A DNA stretch of 64,000 nucleotides, from assembly GCA_963831535.1 (NCBI GenBank), contig CAWHQP010000002.1, positions 186,001 to 250,000 of the forward strand, written 5' to 3'. Shown piece by piece: positions 1-10,068 of the stretch. The DNA comes from Bog-756 sp963831535 (GTDB lineage: Bacteria > Actinomycetota > Acidimicrobiia > Acidimicrobiales > RAAP-2). The notes beneath the pieces were generated by a model. The model did not search any database. It was not told the DNA's origin and worked only from the letters and a program-made list of their open reading frames with translations. Each line of letters starts with the position of its first letter. Position 1 is the stretch's first letter. The position numbers and the translations under genes were made by a program.

Positions 1-604
1 TCGCCTCGACCATCGTTCTGAAGAGCCGTGCCGGTCGACTCCGGGTCATGTCCAGGTAGACGGCGGAGAGCATGCCGAGGGGAACCGTGAGGATCACGGC
101 AATTCCGACCATCCACAGGGTGCCCACGAGCGCATGGGCCATGCCGCCCTTCGTCAGTGGGGCGAGTGGGCCTGCGGTTGACATGTCCTCGGTGTAGAAG
201 TTGGCGTGCACGAGGGCCGCCCAACCCCGACCGAGCGTGTAAAAGATCACCAGGCCAAGGGCCGCGAAAGCTATCGCCGCAGCCGAGGCCATCAGTACCG
301 TCATCACTGCGTCGAGCACAGTCGGCCCGTCCTCGGTGACGGAGACAAGTACGGCGTACACGGTCACGAACGCCAGATAAGCCACGACGACCAGGCCCAA
401 CCCGGCTGGTAGTGCGGTGAGCTGCGTCAGAATGAGCGCGACAGCGACCCCCGACGCGGCGGCTCCCAAGAGGTTGAACGGCGACGCGGTCCGCATCCCA
501 CCGAGCTTGCGCCGGCGCTGGGGGGGAATCTGCCTTGGTTCGGGTGAGGACTCGGAAGGCTCATCAGCCGGCAGGCCGACGGAGGTCATGTCGCGGATAG
601 CCAT
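1..604 (-). CDS. pstA: Phosphate ABC transporter permease PstA, N-terminal part (runs off the window)
   Basis: The visible 201 codons read in one frame from an ATG one base after the pstC stop (TGA-G-ATG), so the two are translationally linked. The product starts with a charged cytoplasmic stretch of about 45 residues, followed by hydrophobic helices, then a periplasmic-looking segment (FYTEDMSTAGPLAPLTKGG) typical of the loop before the permease domain of PstA. The segment GTLWMVGIAVILTVPLGM begins the binding-protein-dependent transport domain. PstA pairs with PstC in the membrane and is driven by PstB, which is expected just beyond the left edge. The gene is incomplete only because the window ends. 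Assignment rests on these features plus its position after pstC. Confidence 0.88.
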   Translation of the reverse strand, partial: MAIRDMTSVGLPADEPSESSPEPRQIPPQRRRKLGGMRTASPFNLLGAAASGVAVALILTQLTALPAGLGLVVVAYLAFVTVYAVLVSVTEDGPTVLDAVMTVLMASAAAIAFAALGLVIFYTLGRGWAALVHANFYTEDMSTAGPLAPLTKGGMAHALVGTLWMVGIAVILTVPLGMLSAVYLDMTRSRPARLFRTMVEA

Positions 605-605
605 C

Positions 606-1628
606 TCAGAGGTCACTCTCAGCACCGGAACGGGAACGGGCAACGACGGCCGAAGCCGAGAAGTTGACGACGAGGGTCAGCATGAACAGGGCCAGGCCGG
701 CGGCCATCAGGGCCGAGGTGCCGAACGACGATGACTCACTGGCCAGATTGGCGATCAACGCAGATACAGAGTTGCCGCCCGACTGGAGGATGTGGATATT
801 GGCGGTGAAGACGGGCGAGATGATGAGGATGACCACAATGGTCTCGCCCAGAGCACGGCCGAGGCCGAGCATGGTGCCTCCGATGATGCCGCCCTTGCCG
901 AACGGAAGCACAACAGTGCGGATCATTCCCCACCGGGTGGCTCCGAGTGCATAGGCACCCTCCCGCTCACCGATCGGCGCCTGCGAGAACGCCTCCCGCA
1001 TGACCGAGCAGAGAATGGGTATGACCATCAGCGAGACGGCGATGCCAACGATGAAGGTGGACGCGCTGTAGACACTCGCCGAGCCCAACGGATTGCTGGG
1101 GTCCGCCCCGTTGACCTTGAAGATGGGAATCCACCCGAACCACGTCGAGATCCATCGGGACAGCCCGATGATGCGACCCTCGAGGAACAGCCAGGCCCAG
1201 AGGCCGTAGACCACGCTGGGAATGGCTGCCATGAGATCGACGAGGGAGACGAGGGTCCGCCTGATACGCGCCGGTGCGATTTCCGTGATGAAGAGGGAAA
1301 GTCCCAGGGCTATGGGGATGGCGATGACGACCGCGACGACCGCGATGAGAACGGTGCCGGTCAGGATGCCGGCCACGCCGAAATGATGGGCGTCGGGCTC
1401 CCAGGCCTGAGTCGTCAGGAAGCTGAACTTGGCTACCCGGATGGCAGTAAAGGCCTGGAGCGAGAGGAACAGTCCGATCGCCGCGATCACGGCGAGTACG
1501 ACGAACGCGCCGACCCGTGTCAGGCCGAGAAAGGCCCGATCGGCGGCACCTGGGACGGTCTTCAGGTCACGCTTGGTCTGAGGCGGAGGATGGCTCTCCC
1601 GCACTAGTTGGGACGTCGGAGCGGTCAT
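606..1628 (-). CDS. pstC: Phosphate ABC transporter permease PstC
   Basis: The 340-residue product has the usual PstC length and six membrane helices. The permease signature lies near residues 220-280 (EAFSQAPIGEREGAYALGAT, then GRALGETIVVILI), which includes the conserved EAA-loop ALGATRW. The ATG overlaps the stop of the upstream surface-protein gene by four bases (ATGA), and pstA starts one base after its stop, so translation of all three genes is coupled. It forms the inner-membrane channel for inorganic phosphate with PstA. Unusually, the gene before it is not pstS but a surface protein of the exosortase island; pstS itself lies at 5980-7221. Confidence 0.95.
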   Translation of the reverse strand: MTAPTSQLVRESHPPPQTKRDLKTVPGAADRAFLGLTRVGAFVVLAVIAAIGLFLSLQAFTAIRVAKFSFLTTQAWEPDAHHFGVAGILTGTVLIAVVAVVIAIPIALGLSLFITEIAPARIRRTLVSLVDLMAAIPSVVYGLWAWLFLEGRIIGLSRWISTWFGWIPIFKVNGADPSNPLGSASVYSASTFIVGIAVSLMVIPILCSVMREAFSQAPIGEREGAYALGATRWGMIRTVVLPFGKGGIIGGTMLGLGRALGETIVVILIISPVFTANIHILQSGGNSVSALIANLASESSSFGTSALMAAGLALFMLTLVVNFSASAVVARSRSGAESDL

Positions 1629-2461
1629 CCGGGCAGCCTCGACAGCTCCCGGTCAGACCTGTCCTCTACCGAGACCTGGTGACCGTGGCCCGAGGTTTCA
1701 GAGCGCCGTCCACGAATGACGGCCACGACTCCCAAGATGGCCGCCAGCACAAGCAGGGCAACGCCGATGGTGATGCCACTGAAGATCGACGTCGACGGCG
1801 GATGGACCACTTTCCAGGTGAATCCGCCGGGATCCGTGGAGCTCGCCGTGAACAGGATCGCCGTATTCCAGGAGTTAGTGACGACTCCCTCGCCGGTCGC
1901 ACACAGGATCCCGCCATCCCACACCGCAGACCTCTGGCCCGTGGCGAACAGGTCCCTCGGGGTCAGACGTGCCCACGTGAACTCAGAGGGCAGTTGAGGG
2001 ATCCCGCCCGTATCCAGATCGGTATTGACGGGTCCGTAGTACGTCCCGTATGCGATGTAGCCGAAATACGGGTGCGCTTTGACCCCGCGGAACGGTGCTT
2101 CCCCCTTGACCGTGAGTGACGACAGGGAAACACCGTGAGGTACCAGATAGCTGAAGACGCGATACCCCTCGTGCGCCGTATCTCCGGGGCACTTGGCTGC
2201 TGCGGGAAGCGCCACGCCGTACTCGGTGGCTGACCCCCCCGAGTTAAGGGGAGTTGCGCTGTTGGGAGCCGTAATTTCGGCCGCACCCGACACCACGGCG
2301 GCCCCGGCACTTGCCGCCGGAAGGAACGCGAGGCCGAGGATCCCGGCGGAGACCATCAAGACCGCCAGAAACCGATGAGTCCGTACCGGATCTCCCGGGA
2401 CAAGGGCGCCCGAGGGGTCCAGGGCGTCGGTCGGGAATGGGGCTCGTCTACCGCGACTCAT
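1625..2461 (-). CDS. Secreted/membrane-anchored surface protein, paralogue of the PEVP-tailed protein
   Basis: The 278-residue product has a signal peptide near residues 27-52 (a hydrophobic run ending PAASAGAAVV), an extracellular domain of about 170 residues, one C-terminal helix (ITIGVALLVLAAILGVVAVI) and a basic cytoplasmic tail starting RGRR. It shares several blocks with the product of 5083-5856: SYLVPHG, W-D-GGILC-G-G-V-T, and WNT-I-FTA-S-DP-GFTW. It lacks that protein's PEVP motif before the helix. ATG 2461 is preferred because a 44-codon ORF with a good ribosome site ends on it (ATGA overlap); a TTG at 2539 is the alternative. It is coupled to pstC downstream. Function is unknown; a role beside the exosortase and phosphate uptake is inferred from position. 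Confidence 0.7.
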   Translation of the reverse strand: MSRGRRAPFPTDALDPSGALVPGDPVRTHRFLAVLMVSAGILGLAFLPAASAGAAVVSGAAEITAPNSATPLNSGGSATEYGVALPAAAKCPGDTAHEGYRVFSYLVPHGVSLSSLTVKGEAPFRGVKAHPYFGYIAYGTYYGPVNTDLDTGGIPQLPSEFTWARLTPRDLFATGQRSAVWDGGILCATGEGVVTNSWNTAILFTASSTDPGGFTWKVVHPPSTSIFSGITIGVALLVLAAILGVVAVIRGRRSETSGHGHQVSVEDRSDRELSRLPG

Positions 2462-2592
2462 CCGGTGCAATGGGACGCTCGAATCGAAAAGCGACTTGGA
2501 GAATCGGAGACAGAGGCCGTATCCAGTTCCGGCCGACAATCGACGCGATCGGACGACGCGCGATCACCGGTCAGCAGCATTCGACGTTGCAT
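2458..2592 (-). CDS. Possible 44-codon leader ORF coupled to the surface-protein gene
   Basis: ATG 2592 is preceded by AAGGAG at six bases, the best ribosome-binding site in this stretch. The 44-residue product (starts MQRRMLLTGDRAS) resembles nothing I recognise. Its TGA overlaps the ATG of the next gene by four bases, and that gene has no ribosome site of its own. A leader that feeds ribosomes to the surface-protein gene is the simplest reading; a frameshift near the true start is the alternative. Confidence 0.4.
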   Translation of the reverse strand: MQRRMLLTGDRASSDRVDCRPELDTASVSDSPSRFSIRASHCTG

Positions 2593-3190
2593 GGAAGGCT
2601 CCTTGACTCGCTCCGACGCGGGACGGGCAGGAAACCCGCCCAAGCTGATAAACTCTAGTGGAATAATCAAGAATAGAAGCTAGGCACGAAGGCCCAGGGT
2701 GTCAAGGGCGCGTCGGGCCCGTGACGGCGATCGGAGTGTCGCTGCGCGCTAAGCGTGGCGAAAGTTTCACCCACAGGGAAAACTCGAGGAGACCCGACCC
2801 GCCGGCTGGAGCAACGCCCGCCTCTCCTCAGGCCATCATCACCCCTTCAGCTACTGCTCGCTCTCGAGAATCTGGCGCCCTGTGGAGTCCCGCTTTTGAC
2901 CAACTTTGATCAATCTGTTCAGGCCAAATCGAACAAACCATTCGGATCAAACCGAAGGACTTCATTTAGGAAAAGGCGCCGATGGCCCAATGTCGTCAAG
3001 GACCGCAAGTCCCCTGAGCGGATCAGACATACTCCCTGATGATCCTGGGTCGGTCTTCAAAGCCTGTCCGCTGGGGTGAAGGCCGTCGGAACTGCTGGTT
3101 GCCAGGTCCGTCTAACCGAGGAGCCCGGCACCCGTGCTCACACGAGGAGAGGACCCGGAATCTCATGATAAGAGCGGGGCGACCCCTCCG
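2593..3190. other. Non-coding stretch with an AT-rich probable promoter region
   Basis: No convincing gene was found here. The segment around 2646-2690 is notably AT-rich for this genome and sits upstream of the leader ORF on the minus strand. A TAGAGT hexamer there could act as a -10 box, though no good -35 was found. It would give the surface protein, pstC and pstA their own transcription start. A second AT-rich patch at about 2895-2975 shows no recognisable motif. Confidence 0.4.
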
Positions 3191-4990
3191 TCATTTGGCT
3201 GCCCACCCGGCAAAGGAGGCCGGCGCGGACGCTGCCCGGTGGGCGGCCTGGGCCTGGATCAACTCGCCAGCGAAAGCGACGAGGAACGTCCGGTTGTTGA
3301 CGAGGGCCACGGACGAAGCACCCGCTGACGAAACTGAACCAGCCAGATTGCTGATCCGGGCGGTACTGGCGAGGCCCTTCACCACCGCACCCTCACCGGT
3401 ATTTTGCACATACAGAACGACGCGTTCGTAGCTCGTCGCCGACCCCAACTTCACCGGTACGATCCAGTAGATGATCGACCAACTGCCAAACTGGTGCGAT
3501 GTGTAGGACATCGACTGGGCGGTAATGCCACCCGGAAGCTTGACCTGGGCGACGTCGGCCAATGCGTATCCGTGGAACTGATAGCAGTTCTCAATGCCGT
3601 AGGCGGAGAAGGAGTCGAGGTCTGGGGTGTTGATCACATCGGCAACGACCTTGACGTTGGCGTCGAGGTTCCCGCCGCCGGACGGGAGCATCACATAGCG
3701 GTTCCACACCGAGGAGTTACCGAATAGCGGCTTCGCCCAGCCGAAGGTGTCCGCCAACAGGACGGTCCAACCGGCCGGCACCGTTGGCTGTTGGATGTAT
3801 GCGGTCAGGCGGGGCTCTCCGGACGCAGTGGCGACCAAGTTGTAGCTCCGCAGCCCGAAGTTCGTCACCCCGAGCACGAGCGAGGCCACGATGGCGACCA
3901 CCACGGCCAAAATAACCTTCGGGACGGCCGGACGTCCCAGAGGCGTTCGGGTTGACGGCCCGTCGGGAGAAATGGACGGAACCAATGGGGCCGCTCCCAC
4001 CTCGACGCGGAGCCCAACCGGCTTCATCGCGAGGACCATGACGGCCACACCGATGCTGAAGGTGACCATTCCGATGAAGGGGTGGAGGATGTCGATGGCC
4101 ACGTGCTCCCCCCACATCCGCCCCGCCCAGAAGATGAAGATGATTCGGCAGAGGTTGATGACCCAGAGCAGGATCATCCCCGAAAGCAACCAGACCACCT
4201 TGCGTAGTCTGGGGCCGGTCACGATGGCGGCGAAGGCCGACCCGACCAGTAGAAAGCCCACGACACTGTTCACGCCGGAGCAAGCCGAGACGATACTCAA
4301 CGGGAAACTCTGCCCGTGATGAACGACGATGAACACCGTGTTGTCGACAGACGGCACGGTCGTAGCAACGTGCACCACGGTCAAGATCCGCTCGATGCAG
4401 AACAAGGTGCCGGCGGTGAAGGCGTCGAGTAGGCGCAGCAGCACCGACTGATACGGATACGGCCAGGCGAGGAAGAGGTAGGCGATAGCGAGTTTCTGCC
4501 GCCAGAGGACGCGAACTCCGAAGATGATGGCCACCGACCCGGCCACGAAGAAGGGAAGCGTGAAGAGATCGACCCGGTAGACCCAGAACATGGTCGACCA
4601 GCGGGAAGGAAGCAACACGTTGGCCCCGATGGCGAAGACCAAGAGGGGTAGACCCACCGTGTAGTCGACCTGCCGGTCGTGGATCTGCGGCTCGCGCTTG
4701 AGGGGTCGGGCTCGGATGGCAGCCAGGGCGAGTGCAATGGCCGGCACCAAGCTCACGTAGGCCAGAGGAGTGTCCTGGCCGGCGTTCTGGATCAACGTGT
4801 CGAGCGAGTAGTTGTAGGCCACGATGACGGCGGCGATCAGCAGGCTGAGCTGCAACGCCGTACGCGTCCTCGGAGACGCGTCCGACCACCACCGTTGCAG
4901 TCGCAGCCGGTTCGAATTCCGCGGCGCACTGTGGCGATGCCGTCCAGGCACCCCCGAGACCCCAGAGATCCGGGTGAGCGTGTCGGTCAT
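3191..4990 (-). CDS. Exosortase fused to an EpsI-like periplasmic domain
   Basis: The 599-residue product has an exosortase/archaeosortase transpeptidase domain over residues 40-325 with about eight helices. The three family residues are visible: Cys237 in SACSGVNS, Arg282 in NLCRIIF, and His303 in ILHPFIG. Exosortases cleave PEP-CTERM-type tails and help move the substrate to the cell surface. Residues 345-599 form another helix followed by an extracytoplasmic domain resembling EpsI/DUF3485, which in other systems is a separate or fused exosortase partner. ATG 4990 has only a weak ribosome site; a 24-codon ORF overlaps it (ATGA) but has no signals itself. It lies between two surface-protein genes, one with a PEP-CTERM-like tail that is its likely substrate. 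The exact exosortase subfamily cannot be named from sequence reading alone. Confidence 0.87.
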   Translation of the reverse strand: MTDTLTRISGVSGVPGRHRHSAPRNSNRLRLQRWWSDASPRTRTALQLSLLIAAVIVAYNYSLDTLIQNAGQDTPLAYVSLVPAIALALAAIRARPLKREPQIHDRQVDYTVGLPLLVFAIGANVLLPSRWSTMFWVYRVDLFTLPFFVAGSVAIIFGVRVLWRQKLAIAYLFLAWPYPYQSVLLRLLDAFTAGTLFCIERILTVVHVATTVPSVDNTVFIVVHHGQSFPLSIVSACSGVNSVVGFLLVGSAFAAIVTGPRLRKVVWLLSGMILLWVINLCRIIFIFWAGRMWGEHVAIDILHPFIGMVTFSIGVAVMVLAMKPVGLRVEVGAAPLVPSISPDGPSTRTPLGRPAVPKVILAVVVAIVASLVLGVTNFGLRSYNLVATASGEPRLTAYIQQPTVPAGWTVLLADTFGWAKPLFGNSSVWNRYVMLPSGGGNLDANVKVVADVINTPDLDSFSAYGIENCYQFHGYALADVAQVKLPGGITAQSMSYTSHQFGSWSIIYWIVPVKLGSATSYERVVLYVQNTGEGAVVKGLASTARISNLAGSVSSAGASSVALVNNRTFLVAFAGELIQAQAAHRAASAPASFAGWAAK

Positions 4991-5082
4991 GATCGCCGGC
5001 CCGCCGGAGCGTGGCCCTCAGCCCCAGGGGATCGGGGCACAGGATTCGGCGTTCGCCTCACCGCTACGCCCGACCGTCAGTC

Positions 5083-5856
5083 TCATGCAGCGGGAACCGC
5101 CGAGCGGCGGCGGCGCAGCAGGAGCGTCCCGCCCACGATGCCGAGAGCGAGGATCGGCAGCACAATGGCGTAGGGCACTTCAGGTGCACCCGTCCCCGGG
5201 TTGGCGCCGCTGTTCGGGTCCCCCGGTACTGCCGACCAGACGAACCCGTTGGGGTCGTTGCTGTTGGCGGTGAAGGTGACTTCGGTATTCCAATAGTCGG
5301 TAACGGTTCCGCTTCCGTTGGCACACAGGACGCCCGCCTCCCACACCCCGCTCGTCCCTCCATCCAACAGCGTGGATACGAGGCCATAGCCGTTGAAGTA
5401 GGACCATTGGAAGTCGTTGGGAAGAGTCGGGACCTGGTCGTTCGGGGGGGAGACGTTGAAGTTGTCCACAGGGCCGTCGGCGTCGACGAACCCATAGCCC
5501 GGAGAAACGGACTCAGAGACGATTTTCAGACCGGAAACGGCGGTCCCCGAGGGAACCAGGTAGGTGTAGACCTTGGTCCCGTTGGCGACGGTGTTCGACG
5601 AGCACGCAGCCTGATTCGGGAGGTTGACCTCGAAGGTGGTCGTCGACGGTGCCGGATAGGTAATCGAGCCGTCCAACGGGGTGGTCAGCGTGGCCGTCCC
5701 GTCGAGTGTCGAGGCCCCGGCGGTGCCAGAACTGACGAGGGTCAAGCTGACCACCGAGGCCAGACCGGAAAGTACAGCCAGCGTGGCTGCTCCGACCCGG
5801 CGACGCGGCGACCTCAATGCGCTGCCCGTAGCCGGTCTCCTCATCAATGGGTTCAT
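5083..5856 (-). CDS. Surface protein with PEVP-type C-terminal sorting signal (probable exosortase substrate)
   Basis: The 257-residue product has a signal peptide (hydrophobic run near residues 20-45 ending SSGTAGAST) and an extracellular domain rich in Thr, Ser, Asn and Gly. It ends with a tripartite tail: APEVP, then the helix YAIVLPILALGIVGGTLLL, then RRRR. This order (PEP-like motif, helix, Arg cluster at the very C terminus) is the layout of PEP-CTERM exosortase substrates. The ATG at 5856 is preferred over upstream ATGs because AAGGACGG lies four bases before it. The exosortase gene follows 92 bases downstream. It shares its extracellular domain with the product of 1625-2461. The biological role is unknown. 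Confidence 0.75.
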   Translation of the reverse strand: MNPLMRRPATGSALRSPRRRVGAATLAVLSGLASVVSLTLVSSGTAGASTLDGTATLTTPLDGSITYPAPSTTTFEVNLPNQAACSSNTVANGTKVYTYLVPSGTAVSGLKIVSESVSPGYGFVDADGPVDNFNVSPPNDQVPTLPNDFQWSYFNGYGLVSTLLDGGTSGVWEAGVLCANGSGTVTDYWNTEVTFTANSNDPNGFVWSAVPGDPNSGANPGTGAPEVPYAIVLPILALGIVGGTLLLRRRRSAVPAA

Positions 5857-5979
5857 CGTTCCGTCCTTCATGTCGATAGTCATCCTTGGGTTGATTCCAA
5901 GTGCCACGGGCCGCGAGCCGACCCCGAGCACGGCGTAAGCGGGGCACGGCCGCCCGAACTCTGATTGGTCGAACCTCGA

Positions 5980-7221
5980 TCAGCTGTCGCCCTTGCCGAG
6001 GATGGTGCTCGAACCGCAGGTCGTCGGGGGCAGCGGATCGAAGCCGAAGAGGCTGATCGTTGCCTGGGCACTTGTCGAGCAGATTGCCGAGGTCGACCCC
6101 GAGAAGAGGCTCACGAGGGCCGGGTTGGCCGTGAACCCGGAGATCTTCGCCGTGGGTACGACCGTGGACACGTAGTAGCCGAACGAACTGTCGGAGTCAT
6201 AGGTGTCGTTGGGCACTTCCTTACCTCCCGACACCGTGTACGGCTGACCGAGGTCGACGCTGGCGGCGTTGGTGATGTCGGCCAGATCAGCACCATCGGC
6301 CCGCGCCGTGGCCGACCGGTCGTAACCCGCGCCGTTGGCCTGGCCGATCCAACTTCCGGCCGACAGCGGAATGATTGCGTACTGCGTCCCGGATGGCAGG
6401 TTGGAGATGAAGGAGTTGCCGTTGTTCTGGGTGATGGTGTTGTTGCAGTTCGCGTTGGCGGCGGCGGCTTCGATTACCGTTGCCGTCGACCCGATCGCTG
6501 CAGCCAGGTTCTTGACCGGGCTTGCACTGTTGATGGGCAGGCACGCGGTATAGGTATGCCCGTCGAAGGTGGCCGTGCCCGTCGCACTGGTGTACAGGTT
6601 GAAGAGATCACCTTCGGTGATGTCGGTCACGCCAGTGGCGCCGTTGTTGTAGACGAGGATGCCGACCCCGTCCCTCGCGAACGGCAGCCAGGTCAGGTCC
6701 GATCCCGACGAAGCCGGCTTGGCCGCCGTACGGGCAAAATCGACCTGGCCTCCGATATTGACGAGGCCGGCACTGTCACCCACGCTGTCCTCGAACGTGC
6801 CGCCGTTCAGTGAAGCGTCCAGGGCAAGCGTCCCTGCGCTGGAGGCGTTGGGACGGTCGAAAGTGGGACCGCCGAGCTTGCTGGTGAGGGTGCCAGGCGA
6901 CGTAGTGGAACCACCCTGAGGGTTGGCGTCGTAGGAGACGATCGTCTTATTCAGGGTGGCCGTGGAGCTAGAGAGCGGCGAGTAAAAGGTCACGTTGTTT
7001 ACGCCGCTGCCCGGGTTGGGCGCCTCGCCGGTGAAGGCGTTGTAGAGATCCTGGGTTACGTCAGCACCCACGCCGACAAATGCCGTCGAGGAGGCAGGGT
7101 CGGCTCCGGCCTGGGTGACCGGGGCGCTACTGGCCACCAGGACAGCGGTTCCAGCAAACCCGCTGGCGATGGCCAGGGCGCTGACCACCCGGACGCTCCT
7201 CAGATGCAGGAATGGCTTCAA
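5980..7221 (-). CDS. pstS: Phosphate-binding protein PstS-like, secreted
   Basis: The 413-residue product is a type-2 periplasmic-binding protein of the PstS family. Recognisable parts are FVGVGADVTQDLYNAF at the mature N terminus, SSAGTLALDASLNGG and DFARTAAKP in the middle, and the domain-closing region near WLPFARDGVGILVYNN. It has a Sec signal peptide (residues 5-40) but no lipobox and no C-terminal helix, so unlike most PstS proteins it has no evident membrane anchor. The start is taken as TTG 7221 because AAGGAG lies eight bases upstream; an in-frame ATG-like start further up would add a non-hydrophobic extension. It is first in the minus-strand operon leading to the exosortase, pstC and pstA, with a consensus promoter at 7321-7349. 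Confidence 0.85.
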   Translation of the reverse strand: MKPFLHLRSVRVVSALAIASGFAGTAVLVASSAPVTQAGADPASSTAFVGVGADVTQDLYNAFTGEAPNPGSGVNNVTFYSPLSSSTATLNKTIVSYDANPQGGSTTSPGTLTSKLGGPTFDRPNASSAGTLALDASLNGGTFEDSVGDSAGLVNIGGQVDFARTAAKPASSGSDLTWLPFARDGVGILVYNNGATGVTDITEGDLFNLYTSATGTATFDGHTYTACLPINSASPVKNLAAAIGSTATVIEAAAANANCNNTITQNNGNSFISNLPSGTQYAIIPLSAGSWIGQANGAGYDRSATARADGADLADITNAASVDLGQPYTVSGGKEVPNDTYDSDSSFGYYVSTVVPTAKISGFTANPALVSLFSGSTSAICSTSAQATISLFGFDPLPPTTCGSSTILGKGDS

Positions 7222-7320
7222 TTCGGGGACTCCTTGTTCAGCGCCGGGAGAGCATCGGAACCCAGTGGGCCAACTCTTTCCTGACAAAACCTACTGACTT
7301 GGTCAAGTATTGATGACCGA

Positions 7321-7349
7321 AATGTAAGGATGTCGTAAGCGGATGTCAA
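7321..7349 (-). promoter_or_regulatory. Sigma70-type promoter of the pstS operon
   Basis: Read on the minus strand, TTGACA (7349-7344) and TACATT (7326-7321) are separated by exactly 17 bases, about 100 bases upstream of the pstS start. GACATCC occurs twice within it, 13 bases apart, which may mark a regulator site such as PhoP; this is inference because actinobacterial Pho boxes usually repeat every 11 bases. Confidence 0.65.
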
Positions 7350-7521
7350 GGGCTCAATTGGGCCTTCGCCAAAAAAAGGTCAGAACCTCACGTAGTGTGA
7401 GAAATCTTCTACCGCCCACCCCTTCGATACCGCTCTCAGCGTTCAGGACGCAGTTGGGCCGTCCCGGCTGGTAGGCCCGAGGCACCCGCGGTTGCACGCG
7501 GGCCTCTCACGTGCTTTCCTG

Positions 7522-7548
7522 TTAGCACTCGACCTTGTAGAGTGCTAA
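7522..7548. promoter_or_regulatory. CIRCE operator (HrcA site) of groEL
   Basis: TTAGCACTC, nine bases, then GAGTGCTAA is a perfect match to the CIRCE inverted repeat. It lies 41 bases before the groEL start. CIRCE is bound by the repressor HrcA, so groEL is heat-shock regulated here; hrcA is not in the window. Confidence 0.95.
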
Positions 7549-7588
7549 CAGCGCCTGTGGGGCGCTCAACGACACGGAGGAACACCTG

Positions 7589-9214
<1,626 letters not shown>

Positions 9215-9267
9215 GCCGTCCCGGGACGCGACCGACCCGTCGGCCGCCCCCACCACCATGGGTTAGG

Positions 9268-9297
9268 ACAAAGGGCGCCCGCGAGGGCGCCCTTTGT
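9268..9297 (+). terminator. Hairpin terminator after groEL
   Basis: A 13-base-pair perfect stem (ACAAAGGGCGCCC with its complement) closed by a GCGA loop follows the groEL stop by about 50 bases. No long T run follows, as is common in high-GC actinomycetes. Confidence 0.8.
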
Positions 9298-9336
9298 GTG
9301 TCCCGGGTCCCGGCCTTGGTCGACCGGGACGGGCCG

Positions 9337-9342
9337 TACACT
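9337..9342 (+). promoter_or_regulatory. -10 box of a leaderless hemQ transcript
   Basis: TACACT ends seven bases before the third of three in-frame GTG codons (9343, 9346, 9349), placing the expected transcription start on or beside the initiation codon. There is no ribosome site upstream. Confidence 0.6.
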
Positions 9343-9348
9343 GTGGTG

Positions 9349-10068
9349 GTGAGTACCGAACCCCTCGTTCCCTCGGTCGGCTGGGGTGTCCTGCACCTGT
9401 TCTGCAGCCTGCCCGAAACCACTGCCTCGACGGGCCGGACCCGTGTCAACTACCAGGCCGTCGTCCAGGCAGTGAAGTCCGCCGAGGCGGACGACCTCCA
9501 GGTGGTCGCCGTGGCCATGCTGGGCCACAAGGCCGACCTCGGGTTCATGGCCCTCGGCGCCGACCACTGGCGCCTGCGCCGCTTCCAGTCCGACCTCCAG
9601 GCGGCCGGCCTCGTGGTGGACTACTCCTATGTCTCGCTCACCGAGGTCTCCGAGTACGCCGCCGGCTTGCCCGACGAGATGAAGCAGACCCGGCTCCATC
9701 CCACCCTGCCTCCCGAAGGCATGACCGCCTTCTGCTTCTATCCCATGTCCAAGCGTCGGGGGGAGGCCGAGGGGTCCAACTGGTTCTCCATGCCCTTCGA
9801 GGAACGGAAGGCCATGATGTACGGGCACGGGGCGGCGGGGAGGGCGTTCGCCGGCCGGATCGTCCAGCTGATCACCGGGTCAACCGGCCTCGACGACTGG
9901 GAGTGGGGCGTGACCCTGTTCGGCGTCCACCCCGACGACCTGAAGGACTGCGTCTACACCATGCGCTTCGACGAGGGCTCAGCCCGCTTCGCCGAGTTCG
10001 GACCCTTCCTGACCGGCATGGTCGGACCGGTCGAGCAGGTGTTGGCCCAGGTGTCGCCGGATGAGTGA
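9349..10068 (+). CDS. hemQ: Coproheme decarboxylase HemQ (chlorite dismutase family)
   Basis: The 239-residue product matches actinobacterial HemQ, which makes heme b from coproheme by two oxidative decarboxylations in the coproporphyrin-dependent pathway. The block FCFYPMSKRR carries the Tyr expected to form the reactive radical, and NWFSMPFEERKAMMYGHG followed by GR carries the heme-ligand His. Early residues HLFCSL and the HWRLRRFQ segment are also family-typical. The start is placed at GTG 9349 on the leaderless promoter signal; 9343 and 9346 are equally in frame. Its stop overlaps the larE start by eight bases, so a heme enzyme and a nickel-cofactor enzyme share one transcript. Confidence 0.92.
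   Translation: MSTEPLVPSVGWGVLHLFCSLPETTASTGRTRVNYQAVVQAVKSAEADDLQVVAVAMLGHKADLGFMALGADHWRLRRFQSDLQAAGLVVDYSYVSLTEVSEYAAGLPDEMKQTRLHPTLPPEGMTAFCFYPMSKRRGEAEGSNWFSMPFEERKAMMYGHGAAGRAFAGRIVQLITGSTGLDDWEWGVTLFGVHPDDLKDCVYTMRFDEGSARFAEFGPFLTGMVGPVEQVLAQVSPDE

Noticed and set aside
4988..5062. 24-codon ORF overlapping the exosortase start by ATGA
   Set aside because: Unlike the other mini-ORFs it has neither a ribosome site nor a TANNNT box, so chance overlap in high-GC DNA explains it.
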